Shown here: in pieces, positions 1 to 4,958 of the stretch
How the letters are laid out: every line of letters starts with the position of its first letter
Position numbering within the stretch: position 1 is the first letter of the stretch
Assembly (NCBI GenBank): GCA_002316345.1
Contig: DCDI01000170.1
Location: 1,975-8,272, forward strand
Direction: 5' to 3'
DNA: 6,298 nt
DNA from: Phyllobacteriaceae bacterium UBA1059
GTDB lineage: Bacteria > Pseudomonadota > Alphaproteobacteria > Rhizobiales > Rhizobiaceae
The notes under the pieces: model-generated
What the model was told of the DNA's origin: nothing
What the model saw: the letters and a program-made list of their open reading frames with translations, nothing else
Database searches by the model: none
Position numbers and translations under genes: made by a program

Positions 1-1639
1 ATAGGCCTTCGGTCAGGGCACTGGCCATTTCGCCGAGGATGTGGAGACGGCCATCCTTGGCTTGGTCGAGTGCGACCTTCATGATCTCCTCGGTAATGCC
101 ATCGATCTTGATGTCCATCTGGAGCGAGGTGATGCCGTTCTCGGTGCCGGCGACCTTGAAGTCCATGTCGCCGAGGTGATCTTCATCGCCCAGGATGTCG
201 GACAGAACCGCGAAACGGTCGCCTTCCTTGATCAGGCCCATTGCGATACCGGCAACTGGACGCTGCAGCGGAACGCCTGCATCCATGAGAGCCAGCGAGG
301 TGCCGCAGACGGTCGCCATCGAAGACGAACCGTTGGACTCGGTGATCTCGGACACTGCACGCAGCGTGTAGGGGAACTGCTCAGGCGTCGGCAGCATCGG
401 ACGGATTGCGCGCCAGGCCAGCTTGCCGTGACCGATTTCGCGGCGGCCGGGCGAGCCCATGCGGCCGGTTTCACCAACCGAGTAAGGCGGGAAGTTGTAG
501 TGAAGGAGGAAGCGCTCCTTGTACATGCCCGTCAGCGAATCGACATACTGCTCGTCCTCGCCGGTGCCCAGCGTGGCAACAACCAGCGCCTGGGTTTCGC
601 CGCGGGTGAACAGGGCCGAGCCGTGGGTGCGCGGCAGAACGCCGACTTCCGACACGATCTGGCGAACGGTCTTGAGATCGCGGCCATCGATACGCGAACC
701 GGTGTCGAGGATGTTGCCGCGAACGACCTTGGCCTGGACGTCCTTGAACACGGCGCCGACCTGCTCGGCCGTGTATTCGGCTTCGCCGCCTTCGGGGAAC
801 AGGGCAGTCTTCACCTTTGCCTTGGCGGCATCGATGGCAGCATAGCGATCCTGCTTCTGCGTGATCTTGTAGGCATCGCGCAGATCAGATTCAGCGGCTG
901 CGAGGATCTTGCCTTCCAGCGCCGAATTGTCGGCAGCCGTATGCTCGCGCGGCTCCTTGGCAGCGACTTCCGCCAGCTTGATGATCGCGTCGAGAACCGG
1001 CTTGAAGCCGTTCTGGCCGAACACGACGGCGCCGAGCATGATCTCTTCCGAAAGCTCCTTGGCTTCCGACTCGACCATCAAAACGGCGTCAGCGGTGCCG
1101 GCGACAACGAGGTCGAGCTTCGATTCCGGCATCTCGTCGAGATGCGGGTTCAGGATGTATTCGCCGTTGACGTAGCCAACGCGCGCACCGCCGATCGGGC
1201 CCATGAACGGAACGCCGGACAGCGTCAGGGCAGCAGACGCCGCAACCATCGACACGATGTCGGGATTATTCTCAAGGTCATGCTGCAGAACGGTGATCAC
1301 GACCTGCGTGTCGTTCTTGTAGCCATCGGCGAAGAGCGGGCGGATCGGACGGTCGATCAGGCGCGAAACCAACGTCTCGTTTTCCGACGGACGGCCTTCG
1401 CGCTTGAAGTAGCCGCCCGGGATCTTGCCGGCGGCATAGGTCTTTTCCTGATAGTTGACGGTCAGCGGGAAGAAGTCCTGACCGGGCTTCGGCGCCTTGG
1501 CCGAAACAACAGTGGCGAGCACGACGCTTTCGCCATAGGTCGCCAGCACGGCGCCGTCAGCCTGACGTGCGATCTTGCCGGTTTCCAGGATGAGCGGACG
1601 GCCGCCCCATTCGATTTCCACTTTGTGGTGCTTGAACAT
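1..1639 (-). CDS. pnp: Polyribonucleotide nucleotidyltransferase (PNPase), C-terminus cut by window
   Basis: Phosphorolytic 3'-5' exoribonuclease, which releases nucleoside diphosphates from RNA and can run in reverse to add tails; a trimeric enzyme and usual degradosome partner. The window shows 546 residues, starting MFKHHKVEIEWGG. They cover the first RNase PH-like domain, the helical linker (about 240-310) and the second RNase PH-like domain. The RNA-contacting loop is YFKREGRPSE (77-86), equivalent to FFRR in E. coli. The phosphate-binding motif NGSSSMA is at 436-442. The catalytic aspartates D485 and D491 lie in GDEDHLGDMDFKVAGT and match E. coli D486 and D492. The frame is open to the left edge, so the KH and S1 domains (roughly 165 residues in rhizobial homologues) lie outside and this is not a truncated gene. 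The ATG is supported by AGAGGA (1651-1646), six bases upstream. It follows rpsO as in most bacteria, so cotranscription is expected. Confidence 0.98.
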   Translation of the reverse strand, partial: MFKHHKVEIEWGGRPLILETGKIARQADGAVLATYGESVVLATVVSAKAPKPGQDFFPLTVNYQEKTYAAGKIPGGYFKREGRPSENETLVSRLIDRPIRPLFADGYKNDTQVVITVLQHDLENNPDIVSMVAASAALTLSGVPFMGPIGGARVGYVNGEYILNPHLDEMPESKLDLVVAGTADAVLMVESEAKELSEEIMLGAVVFGQNGFKPVLDAIIKLAEVAAKEPREHTAADNSALEGKILAAAESDLRDAYKITQKQDRYAAIDAAKAKVKTALFPEGGEAEYTAEQVGAVFKDVQAKVVRGNILDTGSRIDGRDLKTVRQIVSEVGVLPRTHGSALFTRGETQALVVATLGTGEDEQYVDSLTGMYKERFLLHYNFPPYSVGETGRMGSPGRREIGHGKLAWRAIRPMLPTPEQFPYTLRAVSEITESNGSSSMATVCGTSLALMDAGVPLQRPVAGIAMGLIKEGDRFAVLSDILGDEDHLGDMDFKVAGTENGITSLQMDIKIDGITEEIMKVALDQAKDGRLHILGEMASALTEGL

Positions 1640-1663
1640 ATCTTATCCTCTTTGTGCCGGCCG

Positions 1664-1685
1664 CTCGGCGCTTACCTAGCGCGAG
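1664..1685 (-). promoter_or_regulatory. Small hairpin just upstream of the pnp ribosome binding site
   Basis: Read on the minus strand, GCGCT (1682-1678) pairs with AGCGC (1672-1668) around a 5-nt loop. CTC/GAG extends the stem past one unpaired base (1667), giving 8 bp. It ends about 12 nt before the pnp Shine-Dalgarno sequence (1651-1646). It may influence pnp translation or mRNA stability. The pairing is visible in the sequence and the function is unknown. Confidence 0.35.
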
Positions 1686-1820
1686 ACCCAATCCGGCTCC
1701 TACGGGCAAACCCGCCACGGGCAAGACAACGGGAGGCTCCAAAGCGAGCCACCTGCAATCCTGCCCCATGACCGGTTCAGGGTAGCTTCGGAACCCGCGC
1801 TTCACGGGCCGCAGCCATGT

Positions 1821-1838
1821 GGATCGTGTCAACGATCC
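1821..1838 (-). promoter_or_regulatory. Perfect 7-bp hairpin in the rpsO-pnp spacer (second of a tandem pair)
   Basis: In the transcript GGATCGT (1838-1832) pairs perfectly with ACGATCC (1827-1821) around the loop TGAC. It lies only 6 nt after the longer hairpin at 1878-1845. No U-tract follows, so it does not look like an intrinsic terminator. A processing or 3'-end-protecting role in the rpsO-pnp mRNA is more plausible. The rest of this 275-bp spacer shows no gene. Confidence 0.5.
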
Positions 1839-1844
1839 CTGTGC

Positions 1845-1878
1845 GATCGGCCGACGACCCATGGGCCGCCGGCCGATC
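1845..1878 (-). promoter_or_regulatory. Long near-perfect hairpin in the rpsO-pnp spacer, candidate RNase III processing site
   Basis: The 34 bases are self-complementary along their whole length in the minus-strand transcript. GATCGGCCG (1878-1870) pairs with CGGCCGATC (1853-1845). Inside this, GCGGCCC pairs with GGGTCGT with two G-U wobbles, leaving a CATG loop of at most 4 nt. The stem is therefore about 15 bp. The two wobbles would be A-C mismatches in plus-strand RNA, so the stem is better formed in the rpsO-pnp transcript. No U-tract follows. In E. coli an RNase III-cleaved stem between rpsO and pnp starts PNPase autoregulation. The position makes the same role likely here, but no sequence similarity to the E. 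coli site is claimed. Confidence 0.55.
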
Positions 1879-1914
1879 AGATCAGTGTGTCAACGCAGCA
1901 AAAGCCACGTGATC

Positions 1915-2184
1915 TTAGCGACGCAGACCAAGCTTTTCGATCAGCGTCTGGTAGCGGGCGGTATCCTTGGCATTGAGGTAGTCAAGGAGACGACGGCGCT
2001 GCGACACAAGCTTCAGAAGGCCACGACGGGAGTGGTTGTCCTTCTTGTGGTCCTTGAAGTGCTCGGTCAGGTTACGAATGCGTTCGGAAAGGATCGCGAC
2101 CTGGACTTCCGGCGAACCGGTGTCACCCTTGACGGTTGCGAATTCCCCAAGCAATTCTTGTTTGCGCTCAGCAGTGATCGACAT
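1915..2184 (-). CDS. rpsO: 30S ribosomal protein S15
   Basis: Primary 16S rRNA-binding protein of the 30S subunit. It binds the central-domain three-way junction (h20-h21-h22) and also contributes to a bridge to the 50S subunit. The product has 89 residues, the standard length, and starts MSITAERKQELLGEF. The family signature is intact: TGSPEVQVA at 22-30, then H42, D49 and S52 in HFKDHKKDNHSRRGLL, the rRNA-contacting residues. It ends IEKLGLRR. An in-frame ATG at 2250 would add 22 residues, but the family starts at MSIT and AAAGGA (2197-2192) sits 7 nt before the chosen start. The gene follows corA after 160 bp and precedes pnp by 275 bp. Its leader and the downstream spacer are both strongly structured, suggesting autogenous control and RNA processing. 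Confidence 0.99.
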   Translation of the reverse strand: MSITAERKQELLGEFATVKGDTGSPEVQVAILSERIRNLTEHFKDHKKDNHSRRGLLKLVSQRRRLLDYLNAKDTARYQTLIEKLGLRR

Positions 2185-2281
2185 CGGATGTTCCTTTCGA
2201 AAGGGAGGAAGGGGACGCCTGCGGCCGGGATGTCGTCCAGCGGAGGCCATGAAGGCGATAGGCGCAAACGCCTAAGGCTGG
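2185..2281 (-). promoter_or_regulatory. Structured rpsO leader, candidate S15 autoregulatory RNA
   Basis: The leader can fold into a three-way junction. P1 is CCAGC (2281-2277) with GCTGG (2241-2237). P2 is TAGGCG (2274-2269) with CGCCTA (2264-2259) around TTTG. P3 is a weak GCC (2256-2254) with GGC (2248-2246). Downstream, GGACG (2238-2234) can pair with CGTCC (2217-2213); it shares two bases with P1, so the two compete. The perfect 12-nt palindrome CCTTTCGAAAGG (2204-2193) contains most of the Shine-Dalgarno sequence AAAGGA, so ribosome access could be controlled. S15 binds a three-way junction in 16S rRNA, and it represses its own mRNA in several bacterial groups. Pairings are visible; S15 binding is inferred. 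Confidence 0.45.
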
Positions 2282-2286
2282 CGCGC

Positions 2287-2318
2287 ATATAGGCGAAGAT
2301 GCGCCGATTTACCAGCAA
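2287..2318 (-). promoter_or_regulatory. Possible rpsO promoter with a good -10 and a weak -35
   Basis: CTATAT (2292-2287) resembles the alphaproteobacterial sigma-70 -10 element and stands out in a GC-rich spacer. It would start a transcript near 2280, at the base of the structured rpsO leader. The best -35-like hexamer, TTGCTG (2318-2313), is 20 nt away, longer than the usual 17. At 17 nt only CTGGTA is present. No terminator is visible after corA, so read-through from upstream is also possible. Confidence 0.3.
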
Positions 2319-2344
2319 ATTGTTTCCGCGCCACGGCTGCCGCT

Positions 2345-3439
2345 TCAAAGCCAGCGCCGCCATCGGAAGTACAGGAAAAGTAGAACTCCGATCACCGCCA
2401 TAGAGGCGAGCGCTGCCGGATAGCCATAATACCATTGCAGTTCCGGCATGTTCCACGGCGATACCTGCGGATCGAAATTCATCCCCCATACGCCGGCCAG
2501 AAAGGTCAGCGGGATGAAGATGGCGGAGACGATGGTGAGGAGGTTGATGACCTCGTTGGTCTTGGCCTGGGCCATCGACATATGCATCTCGATGAGACCG
2601 GTCACGGTTTCGCGGTAGGTTTCCACGATCTCAATGGCGCTGGCGACATGATCGAGCGTGTCGCGCAGATAGATCTTGGTTTCAGCCGTGAGAAAAGGGG
2701 CGTCCGATCGGAGCAGACCTGAAATGGCGTCGCGCAAAGGCCACAGCCATCGCTTGAACGCGATCAGGTTGTGGCGGATGCGATGCAGGTCGGCCAGTTG
2801 CCCTCTTTCCCAGCAGGCGACCATGTCGTCCTCGATCTGATCGATCGCCGCACCTGTTGCCTCGACATGCGGAAAATAGCTGTCCACCACGGCATCGATC
2901 AGGGCATAGGCGAGATAATCGGCCTTTCGAGCGCGGAGGCGGTTTCCGCCGTTGGCTTCGATGCGCTTGCGTACGGGATCAAAGGGATCGCCCGGCCGCT
3001 CGCCGAAGGTGATGACGAAACCCTCCCCGAAGAACACGCCGATCTGTTCGTAGCGGTGGGTCTGATCGTCATCGATGGCGTACAGCACGACAAAGGCGTG
3101 CTCATCATAGAAGTCGGACTTCGGCCGCTGTCCGGTGTTGACGGTGTCTTCCAGCGCAAGCGCATGAAGGTCGAAGATCTTGCCGAGCTCGGCGATCAGC
3201 GAGACATCGCCGAGCCCCACACAATCTACCCAAATGGCAGGCCATTCAGCCTTCAGACGGCGGATATCTTCAAGGTTGACGCTTGGATAGACCTTGTAGC
3301 CCTGGGGCGACATCACGGTTGCGGAGAGCGTTGACTGGATCGCGCTGGGATCGGCGATCAGCGTTCCGGGCGATGCGCCGACGGGCGAGCGTTTGACGCG
3401 GCGCCGGCCGTGGCGCCGGACGCTGGACTTCTCGGTCAT
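2345..3439 (-). CDS. corA: CorA-family magnesium/cobalt transport protein
   Basis: Inner-membrane channel that moves Mg2+ (also Co2+ and Ni2+) into the cell; the family forms pentamers. The product has 364 residues. It begins with an arginine/lysine-rich tail (about 8-17), then the long cytoplasmic domain (about 45-290). Two C-terminal membrane segments follow at about 298-318 and 338-358. The family signature GMN is at 319-321 (VWGMNF), followed by the periplasmic loop motif MPEL at 331-334. The protein ends in the basic tail FRWRRWL, as CorA proteins do. GMN with MPEL favours CorA over the ZntB branch, but ion preference cannot be read from sequence. GGAG lies 7 nt before the ATG. The gene follows truB after 59 bp. 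Its place between truB and rpsO is unusual, because these commonly adjoin in related bacteria. Base composition gives no clear sign of recent transfer. Confidence 0.95.
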   Translation of the reverse strand: MTEKSSVRRHGRRRVKRSPVGASPGTLIADPSAIQSTLSATVMSPQGYKVYPSVNLEDIRRLKAEWPAIWVDCVGLGDVSLIAELGKIFDLHALALEDTVNTGQRPKSDFYDEHAFVVLYAIDDDQTHRYEQIGVFFGEGFVITFGERPGDPFDPVRKRIEANGGNRLRARKADYLAYALIDAVVDSYFPHVEATGAAIDQIEDDMVACWERGQLADLHRIRHNLIAFKRWLWPLRDAISGLLRSDAPFLTAETKIYLRDTLDHVASAIEIVETYRETVTGLIEMHMSMAQAKTNEVINLLTIVSAIFIPLTFLAGVWGMNFDPQVSPWNMPELQWYYGYPAALASMAVIGVLLFLYFRWRRWL

Positions 3440-3445
3440 GCCTGT

Positions 3446-3492
3446 TCTCCGCTGGCTGCGATCATTCTAGAGCGCAGCCATGACGGCGGAAA
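3446..3492 (-). promoter_or_regulatory. truB-corA spacer structure able to mask the corA ribosome binding site
   Basis: The inner helix pairs TGGCTGCG (3480-3473) with CGCAGCCA (3460-3453), 8 perfect bp around a 12-nt loop. Directly stacked on its 3' side, GCGGAGA (3452-3446) can pair with TTTCCGC (3492-3486), 7 bp with one G-U and a 5-nt bulge on the other side. This outer helix contains the corA Shine-Dalgarno GGAG (3450-3447). The 5' arm begins 6 nt after the truB stop, within reach of a terminating ribosome. A short competing hairpin, GCGG (3498-3495) with CCGC (3489-3486), would free the Shine-Dalgarno. Translational coupling is inferred. Confidence 0.45.
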
Positions 3493-3498
3493 GACCGC

Positions 3499-4443
3499 TC
3501 AGGCCGTGAAGACGCGCTTGGGCTTGAACTGCCCGCCTTCGACGGCGCCGATAGCCACCAGCTTGCCGCGAACGGTGGCGCAGGCTTCTTCGGCTTCGAT
3601 CGGCGCATCGCGTCCGCGCACGATCACCGGGTTGCCCAAACGCACGCGCTGGGCGGCTTCGTCGGTCAGCGGGACTTGCGGCAGGCAGTCCAAAGCCGCA
3701 GCCGTTTCAACGACATAGCCGTCCATCACGGAGAAATCCGGACGCGCCACGTCGTCTTCGCTGATGGCCGGGCGCGCCGCTTCGAGTTCTCCGACCGTGA
3801 CGAAATCCTCGTCGGTGAAGGGGTCGACAGCAAGACGGCGCAGGGTGGAGATATGGCCGTAGCAACCAAGCTGACGGCCCATGTCACGGGCCAGCGAGCG
3901 GACGTAAGTCCCCTTACCGCATTCCACCTCGAACTCGGTGGAATTGTCGTCGTGGTGGATGATGTCGAGGCGATCGATCTCGACTTCACGAGCCGGTATT
4001 TCGACGGCCTCACCTTCGCGTGCGAGGTCATAAGCGCGCTCGCCACCGATCTTGATGGCGGAAAAAACCGGAGGAATTTGCGAAATTACCCCGATATAAT
4101 CCGCCAAAATGCCGGAAACTTCCGCTTTTGTCGGCCGATTTTCCGAGTTTTGCGTCGCAACGCCCTCTAAATCGTCGGTGTTCCGCTCCTCGCCCCAGGT
4201 CACGGTGAAGCGATAGACCTTGGTGCCGTCCATTACGTAAGGCACGGTCTTCGTCGCCTCGCCGAGCGCGATCGGCAGCATGCCGGAGGCGAGCGGATCG
4301 AGCGTGCCGGCATGGCCTGCCTTGTCGGCGTTGAACAGCCACTTCACCTTCGAGACCGCTTCGGTGGAGCCCATGCCGACAGGCTTGTCGAGCACGACCC
4401 AACCGGAAACCGGACGGCCCTTCTTCTTGCCGCGACGACCCAT
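3499..4443 (-). CDS. truB: tRNA pseudouridine(55) synthase TruB
   Basis: Converts U55 in the T-loop of nearly all tRNAs to pseudouridine and also acts as a tRNA-folding chaperone in the cytoplasm. The product has 314 residues, the usual length. The catalytic motif HAGTLDPLASGMLP holds the nucleophile D49. VYRFTVTWGEERNTDD (76-91), QIPPVFSAIKIGGERAYDLA (122-141) and GKGTYVRSLARDMG (176-189) are the other conserved TruB blocks. The C-terminal part (about 250-314) corresponds to the small tail domain of longer TruB proteins. The start codon overlaps the rbfA stop by one base (TGATG), so translation is probably coupled. No good separate Shine-Dalgarno was identified. Bases 4061-4160 (residues about 96-127) are markedly AT-richer than the rest, by hand count 47% GC against 61% in the adjacent 100 bp, but reading frame and protein length are normal. 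Confidence 0.98.
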   Translation of the reverse strand: MGRRGKKKGRPVSGWVVLDKPVGMGSTEAVSKVKWLFNADKAGHAGTLDPLASGMLPIALGEATKTVPYVMDGTKVYRFTVTWGEERNTDDLEGVATQNSENRPTKAEVSGILADYIGVISQIPPVFSAIKIGGERAYDLAREGEAVEIPAREVEIDRLDIIHHDDNSTEFEVECGKGTYVRSLARDMGRQLGCYGHISTLRRLAVDPFTDEDFVTVGELEAARPAISEDDVARPDFSVMDGYVVETAAALDCLPQVPLTDEAAQRVRLGNPVIVRGRDAPIEAEEACATVRGKLVAIGAVEGGQFKPKRVFTA

Positions 4444-4853
4444 CAGTTCTGCTCCTCGCCATCTTCGTCATCGAGGTCGCGCGCAACCTCGGGCGAGCGA
4501 AGCAGCGCGTCGATCTTGGCGTAGTTGTCGAAGCTGGTGTCGATGCGGAAGCGGACTTCCGGCATGTATTTCATCTGGCGCAAGGCGTGGCTCATCCTGC
4601 CACGAATGAACTTGGCATGATGGTTCAAAGCCTTGATGACGGCCTCGTCATCCTTGGCGCCGAGCGGCGAAACGAATGCGGTGGCGATCTTGAGGTCGGG
4701 CGACATGCGCACTTCCGAAATCGAGATCACGGTCGCTTCAACCACGTCGTCACGCACCTCGCCGCGCTGAAGCACTTCGGCAATGGCATGACGCACCTGT
4801 TCGCCAACGCGCAGCTGGCGCTGGGACGGGCCATTATTCTGATTCTTGGACAT
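4443..4853 (-). CDS. rbfA: Ribosome-binding factor A
   Basis: Small KH-fold protein that binds the immature 30S subunit near the 5' end helix of 16S rRNA and is needed for late maturation and cold adaptation. The product has 136 residues, starting MSKNQNNGPSQRQLRVGEQV. The conserved helix VGEQVRHAIAEVLQRGEV (16-33), the strand TVISISEVRMSPDLKIATAF (41-60) and the C-terminal block MKYMPEVRFRIDTSFD (94-109) identify it. It ends in an acidic tail (DLDDEDGEEQN). An in-frame ATG at 4925 would add 24 residues, but that stretch is the hairpin-rich spacer and the family starts near MSK. CTGGA (4867-4863) is a weak Shine-Dalgarno 9 nt before the chosen ATG. The gene overlaps truB by one base and follows infB after 105 bp, as in the classic nusA-infB-rbfA-truB cluster. 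Confidence 0.97.
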   Translation of the reverse strand: MSKNQNNGPSQRQLRVGEQVRHAIAEVLQRGEVRDDVVEATVISISEVRMSPDLKIATAFVSPLGAKDDEAVIKALNHHAKFIRGRMSHALRQMKYMPEVRFRIDTSFDNYAKIDALLRSPEVARDLDDEDGEEQN

Positions 4854-4870
4854 AGATACAAATCCAGCAA

Positions 4871-4901
4871 GCGGCGGAGCGGGTTCGAACCGCTTCGCCG
4901 C
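4871..4901 (-). promoter_or_regulatory. tRNA acceptor/T-arm-like minihelix in the rbfA leader
   Basis: The 31 transcript bases divide exactly as a tRNA minihelix. GCGGCGA (4901-4895) pairs with CCGCCGC (4877-4871) except for one A-C mismatch at the seventh position. AGCGG (4894-4890) pairs perfectly with CCGCT (4882-4878). The loop TTCGAAC (4889-4883) matches the T-loop consensus TTCRANY, closed by the G-C pair corresponding to G53-C61. No D-arm, anticodon arm or CCA is present, so it is not a tRNA gene. It ends 4 nt before the weak rbfA Shine-Dalgarno. The structure is visible; recognition by TruB, encoded two genes on, is a hypothesis. Confidence 0.5.
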
Positions 4902-4923
4902 AGTTGGCAAAAATAACGAAGAC

Positions 4924-4947
4924 AACTGCCGGTTGGTGCCGGCAGTT
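4924..4947 (-). promoter_or_regulatory. Perfect 9-bp hairpin after infB, possible weak terminator or processing site
   Basis: AACTGCCGG (4947-4939) pairs perfectly with CCGGCAGTT (4932-4924) around CACCAA, starting 11 nt after the infB stop. The U-rich stretch TTATTTTT (4916-4909) begins 7 nt beyond the stem, too far for a canonical intrinsic terminator. It may be a partial terminator, a pause site or a 3'-end block that sets infB levels against rbfA and truB. Confidence 0.45.
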
Positions 4948-4958
4948 TGATCTTCAGC

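Noticed and set aside
41..1771. A 576-codon open frame on the plus strand opposite pnp
   Set aside because: It is the antisense shadow of the highly conserved pnp frame, kept open by GC-rich codon use. Its translation resembles no protein family I recognise, and the pnp motifs on the other strand explain the sequence fully.
1804..1893. Two TTGACA -35-like boxes (1893-1888 and 1832-1827) as promoters for pnp
   Set aside because: At 17 nt downstream the hexamers are GGCGGC and GCCCGT, nothing like a -10 element. Both boxes are part of, or next to, the hairpins.
1915..2250. Longer rpsO starting at the ATG at 2250
   Set aside because: The 22 extra residues are not part of S15. The family starts MSIT, and AAAGGA is correctly placed for 2184.
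2771..3334. A 187-codon open frame on the plus strand opposite corA
   Set aside because: Shadow frame of corA; no recognisable domain, and the minus strand encodes a complete CorA with GMN and MPEL motifs.
4443..4925. Longer rbfA starting at the ATG at 4925
   Set aside because: The added 24 residues would be encoded by the hairpin region and do not look like RbfA, which begins near MSK. The ATG at 4853 has a weak but properly spaced CTGGA.
4909..4947. A canonical rho-independent terminator after infB
   Set aside because: The U-tract starts 7 nt past the stem rather than directly after it, and the downstream genes normally belong to the same transcript. Kept only as a possible weak or regulatory element.
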